From positions 1-64,000 of the forward strand of contig JADKHH010000009.1 of NCBI GenBank assembly GCA_016721905.1: DNA of 64,000 nt, read 5' to 3'. How positions within the stretch are numbered: position 1 is the stretch's first letter; each line of letters opens with the position of its first letter. A program made the position numbers and the translations under genes. Under the pieces are notes generated by a model. It made no database searches, had not been told where the DNA came from, and saw only the letters and a program-made list of their open reading frames with translations. Below are positions 53,037-62,873 of this stretch, one piece after another. This stretch comes from Candidatus Opimibacter skivensis. GTDB taxonomy: Bacteria; Bacteroidota; Bacteroidia; Chitinophagales; Saprospiraceae.

Positions 53037-55046
53037 ATGAAACCAACTTTATTTTCAAGTTCCAGCCAGCCTTTACCACATCAAAATCAAATATCAAAGA
53101 AGTCTACATTGGTTGTACTATATGTCCGACAACTAAGTATTGGCCTTCTTTTCTTTATCAGTATTGTGATGGTAAATGCTCAAAATATAGGTATCAACCC
53201 TACTGGAACTCCGCCCCATGCTTCTGCAGGACTTGATGTGAATTATACAGATAAAGGACTGCTCCTTCCAAGGGTTAATTTAACTTCCGAAACAGATGCT
53301 ACTACCATTCCTGCTCCGGCCATCAGCTTGATGGTGTATAATACAAATGCCACCATGGGCCTTGGGTTCTGGGCCTGGGACGGCACAAAATGGGTGAAGC
53401 TATTGAACGGAAACAGTGCGTGGCTTTCAACCGGCAATACTGGAATGATAGATGGAACCCATTATATAGGTACAACTGACAACGTACCACTCAATCTAAA
53501 AGTAAATAATCAGAAAGCAGGCCGGATAGATCCCACAGGTCCTTTATTCCTGGGATACCAGGCAGGTAACAATAACACAGCTTATGGAAATACCGGAGTA
53601 GGCATGAGTGCCCTAAAAACGAATACGACCGGAAACTGGAACGTTGCTGTAGGCGACAGCGCACTGTTATCCAACACCACCGGGGAACAAAACACTGCGA
53701 TCGGCAGCAATGCACTGAATGACAATATTGATGGTTTGCTCAATACGGCCCTGGGCAATAATGCGCTGTATAATAATATTGGAGGTGATCAAAACACCGC
53801 TACCGGTGCATGGGCACTATTTATGAATACTTCCGGGACGGACAACACAGCCCTGGGCCTGAATGCCTTGTATGGTAATACATCTGGTAACTGGAATACT
53901 TCAGTAGGCAGCTGGAGTTCCTACAATAATACATCAGGCAATTACAATACGGTTATGGGGGTAAATGCACTTTATACCAATTCCACAGGATTCCAAAATA
54001 CAGCAATAGGAAATTTTGCCCTGCATTCCAATTTCAATGGAGATGATAACAGCGCTATTGGAATGAATGCCATGTATTCCAATACCAGCGGCAACTACAA
54101 TACCGCGGTGGGTAGCTGGAGTATGTATAGCAATACTTCCGCTGTACACAATACAGCAGTTGGCAATAATGCCATGTATAGCAATACGATAGGATTTCAA
54201 AATATTGCGCTTGGCAGCGGCACCCTTAATCACAATACAAACGGCGATGATAATACAGCTTCTGGATTCAATGCACTCTTTTGGAACACAACAGGTAATT
54301 ATAACACTGCTTTAGGAAGCTGGTCACTCTTTAACAGTTCTACTGCCAGTCAGAATACCGCCGTAGGTAATAACGCGCTTTATTCCACGACAAACGGCTT
54401 TGACAATACCGCAGTAGGCCATATCGCCCTCGGACAAAATACCACCGGTGATGACAACACGGCCATAGGCCAGAATGCACTGGAGGCGAATATCTCAGGA
54501 AATCAAAATACTGCGCTTGGTGCTCATGCTTTTGCCACGGGAACAGCCTTCTCCAATTCAACTGCTGTTGGCTACAACTCGGCTATCACAGCAAGTAACC
54601 AGATCAGGGTCGGAAACAGCAGTGTGACAAGTATAGGAGGGTTTGCTGCGTGGACCAACGTCAGTGATGGCCGGTTTAAAGCAAACGTGCAGGAAGATGT
54701 GCCCGGATTGTCCTTCATTGAAAAACTCAGACCCGTCACGTATACCATGGACCGGGAATTACTCAATGCCCATCTGGGTATATCTGGCGATTTGGAATCT
54801 CCCGCTGATGAACCCTTGCGACAAACGGGGTTTATTGCCCAGGAAGTGGAAACAGCTGCTCAACAATCAGGATATGATTTCAGTGGCGTAGACAAGCCGA
54901 AAAATGAAGAGGATTATTATGGCCTGCGTTATGCTGAATTTACCGTGCCCCTGGTGAAGGCGATTCAGGAGCAGCAACTTCAGATCGAGGCGCAACAAAT
55001 TCTGATTCAGCAATTGCTGGAACGAATGGAGGCATTAGAAAAATAA
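53037..55046 (+). CDS. YadA-head-like repeat fibre protein with S74 chaperone domain
   Basis: 669 residues. A hydrophobic N-terminal stretch (LLFFISIVMVNAQ, ~36-48) is the likely signal; the long lead before it suggests the true start may be later or a base is missing. The head is NIGINPTGTPPHASAGLDVN. Residues ~180-490 hold 18 units of 17 residues with consensus G-x-N-A-L-Y-x-N-T-x-G-x-x-N-T-A-V, the left-handed beta-roll of YadA-type heads. The C-terminus is an S74 domain (VSDGRFKANV, RQTGFIAQEVE) ending in a coiled coil (QQLQIEAQQILIQQLLERME). It should trimerise into a surface fibre. The LytTR gene follows by 56 bases. Confidence 0.88.
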   Translation: MKPTLFSSSSQPLPHQNQISKKSTLVVLYVRQLSIGLLFFISIVMVNAQNIGINPTGTPPHASAGLDVNYTDKGLLLPRVNLTSETDATTIPAPAISLMVYNTNATMGLGFWAWDGTKWVKLLNGNSAWLSTGNTGMIDGTHYIGTTDNVPLNLKVNNQKAGRIDPTGPLFLGYQAGNNNTAYGNTGVGMSALKTNTTGNWNVAVGDSALLSNTTGEQNTAIGSNALNDNIDGLLNTALGNNALYNNIGGDQNTATGAWALFMNTSGTDNTALGLNALYGNTSGNWNTSVGSWSSYNNTSGNYNTVMGVNALYTNSTGFQNTAIGNFALHSNFNGDDNSAIGMNAMYSNTSGNYNTAVGSWSMYSNTSAVHNTAVGNNAMYSNTIGFQNIALGSGTLNHNTNGDDNTASGFNALFWNTTGNYNTALGSWSLFNSSTASQNTAVGNNALYSTTNGFDNTAVGHIALGQNTTGDDNTAIGQNALEANISGNQNTALGAHAFATGTAFSNSTAVGYNSAITASNQIRVGNSSVTSIGGFAAWTNVSDGRFKANVQEDVPGLSFIEKLRPVTYTMDRELLNAHLGISGDLESPADEPLRQTGFIAQEVETAAQQSGYDFSGVDKPKNEEDYYGLRYAEFTVPLVKAIQEQQLQIEAQQILIQQLLERMEALEK

Positions 55047-55102
55047 ATCGTTACAGGTACATTAATTTGATAACATATTAAACCATTTAAAAACAGCCTT
55101 CC

Positions 55103-55546
55103 ATGCAAAGGGAACCCGTAACAAATCATCCGCTGATCTTTTCGCTCAGGGAGCGAAATCCCGACCACAAGAGAACAGGTCCGCTATTCATGGCATCCAA
55201 TAATTCTGTTTACCAGGATCCCTTCGTATCCATGTGTCAGAAGGGAAAAATCGAGTTTATCCTTGTGAAAGATATTGTTTTCGTAAAAGCGGAAAGCAAT
55301 TATATCCGCATCCATACGCTGCAGGGAAATTGCATTATGCTGGCCAAAACATTAAAGCAGGTTTTCAGTAAACTGGGGTACCTGGGATTTGTCAGGGTGC
55401 ACCAATCCTACTTAGTACATCCTCAGCATATCCAATGCTATAATAAAAGCGACGGGACACTTCTCCTTCACAACAGAAAAGAAATTCCAGTTTCTCGGTC
55501 CCATCGGAGGTTTGTTTCAGAATCATTATCAGCCTGGGCACTCTAG
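55103..55546 (+). CDS. Orphan LytTR-domain DNA-binding protein
   Basis: 147 residues. Residues ~45-147 form a complete LytTR domain (IEFILVKDIVFVKAESNYIR, MLAKTLKQVFSKL, FVRVHQSYLVHPQHIQCYN, EIPVSRSHRRFV). No receiver domain precedes it; the first ~45 residues are polar and probably disordered. LytTR proteins bind direct repeats in the major groove and usually act under a histidine kinase, but none is adjacent. It shares a transcript with the fibre gene and precedes a strong hairpin, so it may control fibre or lipoprotein expression. Confidence 0.88.
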   Translation: MQREPVTNHPLIFSLRERNPDHKRTGPLFMASNNSVYQDPFVSMCQKGKIEFILVKDIVFVKAESNYIRIHTLQGNCIMLAKTLKQVFSKLGYLGFVRVHQSYLVHPQHIQCYNKSDGTLLLHNRKEIPVSRSHRRFVSESLSAWAL

Positions 55547-55547
55547 A

Positions 55548-55609
55548 GATAAAATAAAAGGAGGGTACGGTCAGGTCGCGACCTGCTTGTACCCTCCTTT
55601 TATTTTATC
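55548..55609. terminator. Long hairpin terminator after LytTR gene
   Basis: GATAAAATAAAAGGAGGGTAC (55548-55568, given here as GATAAAATAAAAGGAGGG plus TAC) pairs with GTACCCTCCTTTTATTTTATC ending at 55609, and an inner CAGGTCGCGACCTG adds a second stem. A-rich and T-rich flanks suit both directions. Confidence 0.82.
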
Positions 55610-55745
55610 GGAATGTCATCTCATGTTTTTTTGCTAAGATTTCTCTTCTCTTCGCATTAATCCCTGACAGTCAGCTTATGATTGTCAAGGGACCATGCCG
55701 AAAATCCCTGAAGAGAGTAGGCACTAACGACATATATCTTAACTC

Positions 55746-56456
55746 ATGAAAAACTATTACATTCCTAAATTCTTCTTAGTTGCCTTGCTGGCTATGAATG
55801 TTGCGATGACCTCCTGCAATAAGGATGATGACACTCCTTCCTCACCCGTATTCGCTCCCACTGAAACCGTTGAAGGTAAATCTATTGGAGATTGGACCAC
55901 AATATGGTGGCAGCATGTATTAGATTTTGATTGCGCCACCAATCCACTCAATGATCAGACGGGGGCTAACACAGGTGTAAATCAGAGTGGACCTGTTTAC
56001 TTCCTCTTTGGCACGTCCGGTGGTACCGTCAATAGAACAGCAACGATCCCGGCCGGGAAACCAATATTGTTTCCTTTGGTCAATTGTTACTGGCAAAATC
56101 CTTGCTCTACCCCGCTTGGTGATAATCCTACCCAAGGTCAAACCATGAAGGAATTCCTGACCGAAGTTTGCGCTTATTTTATGGATACTGCAGAAAATCT
56201 CTCCTGCAATCTTGATGGCAAAGAGTTGAAAGAACTTGAATCGTACAGGGTGACCAGCGACCTATTTTATTACACAGGCAATATAGACCTCGCAAGCTGT
56301 TTTGATAATTGTATCAATGGTGAGTCACAACCTGCAGTGGCTGATGGCTACTGGATCATGCTAAAGCCGCTCAGTCCGGGATCGCATTCTCTTCATTTCA
56401 CTGGTGGGTTCCCGAATTTTGGAGTAGGTGTCAATTATACACTTACTGTGCAATAA
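55746..56456 (+). CDS. Lipoprotein of unknown function, paralogue B
   Basis: 236 residues. The signal is a lipobox type (FFLVALLAMNVAMTSCNKDD), so Cys ~24 should be lipidated. The body parallels the secreted protein at 48613: GPVYFLFGTSGGTVNRTATI, ILFPLVNCYWQNPC, TMKEFLTEVCAYFMD, ESYRVTSDLFYYTGN, VADGYWIMLKPLSPGSH. Four or more conserved Cys suggest disulphides. No recognised family. It lies between two hairpins and may be monocistronic. Confidence 0.82.
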   Translation: MKNYYIPKFFLVALLAMNVAMTSCNKDDDTPSSPVFAPTETVEGKSIGDWTTIWWQHVLDFDCATNPLNDQTGANTGVNQSGPVYFLFGTSGGTVNRTATIPAGKPILFPLVNCYWQNPCSTPLGDNPTQGQTMKEFLTEVCAYFMDTAENLSCNLDGKELKELESYRVTSDLFYYTGNIDLASCFDNCINGESQPAVADGYWIMLKPLSPGSHSLHFTGGFPNFGVGVNYTLTVQ

Positions 56457-56680
56457 ACATCCCTTAGCTTCCTGATGTAACCGTAACCCCAGGCACAGTG
56501 ATGGGTGTTGTCTTCCTATAAGGCACCACCCGTTTTGTCCTCTTACTTTCGAAAATGCCATATTAAGATTTAAGTCCCAAGAATACAAATCGATTAATGG
56601 CATGTTTTCACGTCTAATAGTCCTTGCTGAAAATCCCAAACATCATTTTCATTCATTTTCAACTAATCAAACCCTGTATT

Positions 56681-59600
56681 ATGAAATCCTTTTACCAAAA
56701 GCAACGATATTACTATCTGTGGATTATTACCGTTTTTCTTTCGTATGGATCTTTCGCCACATCATATACCTGGAACGGCACTGTAGGCCTCTGGAGTGAA
56801 ACTGCTAAATGGATCCCTAATGGCATACCTGGAGCATCGGATGCTGCCATCATCAACGGAGGCACATGCACCCTGGATGCCGCTGTGAGCATCCAATCCT
56901 TTACCATCAACAATGGAACATTAGATGGGAACTTTAATATTACTTTATCTGGCAGTATGACTTGTAGTGGGGGAACCATTGGTGGACTCGGGGACATCAT
57001 CGTAAATGGGTCAACACTCCTGACTTCAACGTACACGAGTTTGTTCTCAAGATCTATCTACATGAATGGTGGAGGATCCTCATCGTCAAATGGCCGGTTT
57101 TATACCCACGCCAATTGCCAGTTAATTCTACCTGTGGGACAAACCTTTACCATGACTACAAGTGGATATACCCCCTGGAATGGCTGGCCAAACAACGCCA
57201 CCTTCATCCTGGATGGGACATTAATAAAAAACGGCCCGGGTGCTGCCCACTTTTTATATCAGTCATTCATCACCACCGGCAATATTATTATCAATGAGGG
57301 ATCTATTGATTGGCCAAGTAATGGAACACATACAGGCAGCTCGATAAATATTACAACAAATTCTGCTTACCTGGGCCTCTCCGGCGGCACGCATACATTT
57401 ACTGGATGCACGTTCTCCGGGGTTGGAAGTGTTCCGTTGTACGGCAATGTCAATGTTTCCTCCTTCACCGGAAATACATGGAGCTCATCTTTGCATCTGC
57501 GCATGCATGATGGCACGATGAACCTGGGCCAGGATTTAACGCTACCCACCTATGCCCATCTGGGTGGAACCCTCAATGGAACCGGCAATATAAATGTGCT
57601 TGACAGTGTAGCGCTCTCCAGTGGGACGATTGCAAATACAGGTACATGGAATGTGGCTGGTTCGCTCACGTGCACGGGCGGAACACTTTCCGGTTCAGGG
57701 ACATTCTATGTGAATGGTACTACCAAACTTAAAACCAACTACACATCGCTCTTTTCAAGGAGTCTGTATATGAACGGCGGTGGATCCTCTGTAACGAATG
57801 GAAGATTTTATACGCATGCGAATTGCCAACTTATCCTTCCTGCGGGACAGACATTCACTATGACTACAAGTGGGTATACCCCATGGAATGGCTGGGCAAA
57901 CAATGCCACTTTCATCCTCGAGGGGACATTAATTAAAAACGGCCCCGGTGCTGCCCACTTTTTATATCAGTCATTTATCACCTCTGGCAATATTATTATC
58001 AATGAGGGATCTATTGATTGGGCGAGCAATGGAACACATACAGGTACCGATATTGTCATCAACGGGATAAATTCCTACCTCGGCCTTGCCGGTGGAATCC
58101 ATACGATTACCAATTGCAATTTCACTGGTACCGGATCCGTCCCTTTGTATGGCAATGTCAATGTAACTTCTTTTACAGGAATACCTGGAGCAACACCCTT
58201 CATCTCCGTATGCATGATGGTACGATGACGCTGGGACAAGACTTAACATTACCCACTTACAGACATTTAGGAGGCATACTCAATGGAACTGGAAATTTTA
58301 CGGTTCTCGACAGTGTACAACTCACAAATGGTACTATTGAAAATAACGGAACATGGAATATCGGAGGTTCACTGACCTGTTCTGGCGGAAATCTTTCGGG
58401 GTCAGGTAGTATGAATGTGACCGGAGTAACCCGGCTATTGAATACAACATATTTGTTCTATCGAACCATCAATATGAATGGCGGTGGCTATACGGAAGCA
58501 AATGGTCGCTTCTATGTGCATGGCGGGTGTCAGATCAATCTTCCCTCAGGGAAGACCTTCACCATTCTCACTTCCGGATATGCGCCATGGCATGGCTGGA
58601 CCGCTGGTGGCACCATTAGTGTAGCTGGCACACTTATAAAAAATGGCCCGGGTCAGGCTCATTTTGTATCCCCCATTGTCAATATGTCTGGTAATGTAGT
58701 TGTCAACCAAGGCTCAATAGATCTTCAGAATCCAGGCACTCATTCAAGCCTGGCGATGAAAGTTCTGCTGGGTACGTATGTAGCCTCCTTTAATGGAAGC
58801 CATTCATTTACAAACTGCCTTTTTGAAGGCAATGGATCTTATTATGCAGCTCCGGCTACAACGCTTACTATGTCCGGAATGACATATAGTCCGGGTATTG
58901 CCGGTGTTGGAGTTTTTGCCATGGAAAAATCCGGATTCAATTTTCCAATTACCTATTTAAATGTGGATGTTAATTCCAATGCCGGACCAGGAACCGGCAA
59001 TGATAAACTTCATGTAATAGGAAATGTAACTCTTAATGCCGGAACGGTCAACGTCACAGATGGCGGAGCACCATATGGAAATTATACCATCCTGAGTTAT
59101 ACCGGAACGAGAACAGGTACCTTTAGCACCCTAAATGCTCCGCTGGGATATTCTATAATATATGATGACGGACTGAAGACAGTCATCCTAAATAAATCAG
59201 CTCCACCGGACAACGATAATGACGGGTACCATGCCGGGATCGATTGTAATGATAGTGATCCTGAAATTTATCCCGGAGCAAATGAAATTTGCAATTCGCT
59301 GGATGATGACTGCGATGGCCTCATCGACGATAATGATCCAGGCATTACCGGGCAATCCACCTGGTATGTGGATACTGACAATGACGGGTATGGTGATGCG
59401 AACGATTCAGTCCTGGCATGCAACCAGCCTATTGGATATGTTGCCAATGCCGATGACTGCGATGACGAGAATCCAAACATCCACCCAGGTGCGATTGAAA
59501 CGTGCAATGAAACCGATGATGACTGCGATGGCCTCGTGGATGAAGGTGTGCAGTCGACCTATTATGAGGATGCCGATCAGGACGGATATGGCAATTCAGG

Positions 59601-62600
59601 CGTGACGCACCTGGCCTGCTCACCCCCTGCGGGATTTGTTGGGATAGCGGATGACTGTGATGATCTGAATGGATCCGTATTTCCCGGTGCAGCAGAATGT
59701 GTAATCTCATTGATGATGACTGTGACGGTTACATTGATGAAGATGTACAACTTACATTCTTTGCAGATGCTGATGGCGATGGATACGGTGATCTTGCATC
59801 CACTACCCTTGCCTGCACCCCACCCTCCGGCTTTGTGTCAAACCATGATGACTGTGATGATACTAACCCAAATATCCATCCCGGAGCCACAGAAATATGT
59901 AACGCTGTGGATGATGATTGCGATGGTGTGCCCGATGATGGCGTACAATCTTCATTCTACGCAGACAATGACGGAGATGGATATGGCGATCCGGGAAACA
60001 CTATCCAGGCCTGTACTTCACCACCTGGATTTGTCGACAATGCACTTGACTGTAACGACCAGAATCCAGACATCTATCCAGGAGCCCCTGAAACTTGCAA
60101 TCTGATGGATGATAATTGCAATGGCATGGTGGATGAAGACGTACAACTTACTTTCTACGCAGATACGGATAATGATGGATTCGGAAATCCGGCAGTAACA
60201 ACGCTGGCTTGCTCTGCTCCTTCAGGATTCGTAGCAAATGATGATGATTGTAATGATGCCGTAGCTGAAATCCACCCGGGAGCAATTGAAACCTGCAATC
60301 TGATCGATGATGATTGTGATGGCGATGTAGACGAAGGTGTACAAAACATCTATTATATCGATGGGGATGGTGATGGATATGGTAATCCTGCATCCCCGGT
60401 ATGGGCTTGTTCTCTGCCTACCGGATATGTCAGTAATTCGGAGGATTGTGATGACGGCAATGTCAATGTGTATCCAGGAGCCATAGAAATCTGCAACACT
60501 ATTGATGATGATTGTGATGGGGATATTGATGAAGGTGTACTCAACACCTATTATGCCGATGCTGATGGTGACGGATATGGAAATCCCGCCATTACCCAGA
60601 TGGCTTGCACAACGCCGCCAGGCTATGTATCCAATGGGGATGATTGTGATGATACGAATCCAAATGTCAATCCGGGCGCTCGTGAACTCTGCAATGAAAT
60701 CGATGATGACTGTGATGGCCAGATGGATGAAGACGTTCAGACTATTTACTATGCTGATCTGGATAATGATGGGTACGGCGACCTGGCCAATACAATCCTC
60801 GATTGCCGGCCACCTGCAGGATATGTCGACAATGCAATGGACTGTGATGATACTGATCCTAACGTCAACCCATCCATGACAGAAACATGCAATCTTATAG
60901 ATGATGATTGTGACGGTGATATTGATGAAGGCGTACAGCTGACCTTCTATGCGGATACTGATGGCGACGGATTTGGAAGCCCAACTTCTACTATCCTTGC
61001 CTGCACAGCTCCTCCTGGTTATACAGGTAACAATGACGATTGCGATGACGCCAATGCGGCAGTGAATCCGTCAGCAACAGAAGTATGCAACGAAGTCGAT
61101 GATGATTGTGATGGAGTTGTAGATGAAGGCGTACAGTTGCTTTTCTACCTTGATCAGGATGGGGATGGCTATGGTAATCCTATGATAACCATACTGGCTT
61201 GCAGTGCACCACAGGGTTATTCCTCCAACAATGATGATTGTGAAGATACCAATGCAAACATCCATCCTGGCGCCCAGGAATTGTGCAACAGTCTTGATGA
61301 CAATTGCAATGGTCAGATCGATGAAGACTTTGATCTTGATGGCGACGGCTATGGCCCTTGCAACGGAGATTGTAATGACTTGAATCCTTCCATTCACCCA
61401 GGTGCTCCTGAGTTATGCAACAACCTGGATGATGATTGTGATGGCTTGGTGGATGAAGGCGTCATGGATAGCGATGGAGATGGAATCTGCAATACCTATG
61501 ACAACTGTCCATACACCTACAACCCTGATCAGGCCGACAATGAAAATGACGGTATTGGCGATGCCTGTGATCCCAATGATGATAACGATCCAAAACCCGA
61601 CTACAATGATTGTGCTCCTTTCGACCCAACCATTTATCCGGGCGCGCCCGAAATATGCGGTGATCTCATCGACAATGATTGCGACAATAAGATTGATGAT
61701 CCGTTAAAGATAGAGGTGCTGATTGAACAGGATGTGTTGTGTCATGGTGATGCTTCCGGTATGATCTCCATTACCGGGGAATGCGGACTTCCACCATATT
61801 CATTTGTATGGAACAATGGCAGTATTTCTTCCATCATCTCAAATCTCTCCGGAGGTACGTATAAAGTTACTGTCACTGACGCACAGGGATTGACCAAGAA
61901 AAAAACCTTCAAGATCCATGAACCTTCTGCTATCAACCTTAATGTTTCCTCTACGGATGTCAGTTGTCATGGAGATAATGATGGTACGGCAAAAGCAAAT
62001 GTACATGGAGGCAATTCACCATACACCTATCTGTGGAGTAATGGAGAAACGACCAAGAAGATAACAGGCCTCTACCAGGGAACCTATACCGTGACTATAA
62101 CGGATGAGAATGGTTGTACAAAATCAGGAGTAGCCTATGTTGAGGAACCTACCCTGCTGCAGATCACCAATACTATTGTAAGTCCTGACCCGGCTCACCC
62201 TGGAAAATTCAGGATCACGGTGACCGCTACCGGAGGTACACCTTACAATAATGGGTATAGGTATCGCAGATGTAACCATTCAGGATCTGACTGCACAAGC
62301 TGGCAGGTCAGCAACGTGTTGACTAATCTCAACCCGGGGACTTACCAGGTAAAAGTTAAGGATGCAAATGGATGCATAGCTATTCAGACGGTCACTATTA
62401 ATTCTCCGGGGTGTATGATGGAACCTTCGGAAATAATAGCCATGGAAGTTGATAATTTGCCTGTTGAACCAACCCATCTGCTCAGTATACGATCTCTGGA
62501 AGATCCTGCTCATTTTCAATTTACTTCCCTGCATCCAAATCCAGGTAAGGAATATGCTATGGTTTTCTGGAACTCAGTCCAAAATGAAGAAATAACCATC

Positions 62601-62768
62601 CGGGTCACTGACCTCACTGGAAGAACAATCCTGACAAGAACCATAGAGGCCATTATCGGTCAAAATGAATCCTTACTGGATATGTCTGATTTAGCCACGG
62701 GAATCTTTGTCGTCAGTATTCAAAACCTGCATAGCATCCAATCAAAGGTTTGGGTAAAGACCGATTAA
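56681..62768 (+). CDS. Giant T9SS surface protein with MopE-like and SprB repeats (frame-broken)
   Basis: About 2030 residues; start ATG 56681 (MKSFYQKQRYYYLWIITVFL signal). Open pieces: 56624-58228, 58018-60105, 59697-62768. Order: G8/autotransporter-like start (YTWNGTVGLWSETAKW); three beta-helix repeats of ~236 residues (SLFSRSIYMNGGG, TSGYTPWNGW, LIKNGPGAAHF); a glycine-rich domain ending near residue 840; 13 MopE-like units with the ETCN-x-x-DDDCDG motif and DxDxDGYG acidic motifs (likely Ca/metal binding); a thrombospondin-3-like stretch (DSDGDGICNTYDNCPY); two SprB repeats (CHGDASGMISITG, CHGDNDGTAKANV) and a T9SS type A domain (LHPNPGKEYAMVFW). Breaks near 58180 and 59697 each lack one A. 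Likely an adhesin or gliding-type surface filament. Confidence 0.88.
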
Positions 62769-62794
62769 ACCCGGAAGCCGCAGATGTATTTAAT

Positions 62795-62826
62795 AAATGG
62801 CCGCAGATGTTTCTGCGGCCATTTTT
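62795..62826 (+). terminator. Rho-independent terminator of the surface-protein gene
   Basis: AAATGGCCGCAGA (62795-62807) pairs with TCTGCGGCCATTT (62812-62824) followed by TT. A preceding partial copy GCCGCAGATGT at 62778 repeats the left arm. It is 26 bases after the stop. Confidence 0.85.
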
Positions 62827-62873
62827 CATTTCTATCACACTACCTTTGCTTCAACAAATTCAATTCCGGCCCT

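Noticed and set aside
53580..54560. CRISPR-like periodic DNA
   Set aside because: The 51-base period encodes 17-residue protein repeats in one open frame; no conserved direct repeat with unrelated spacers.
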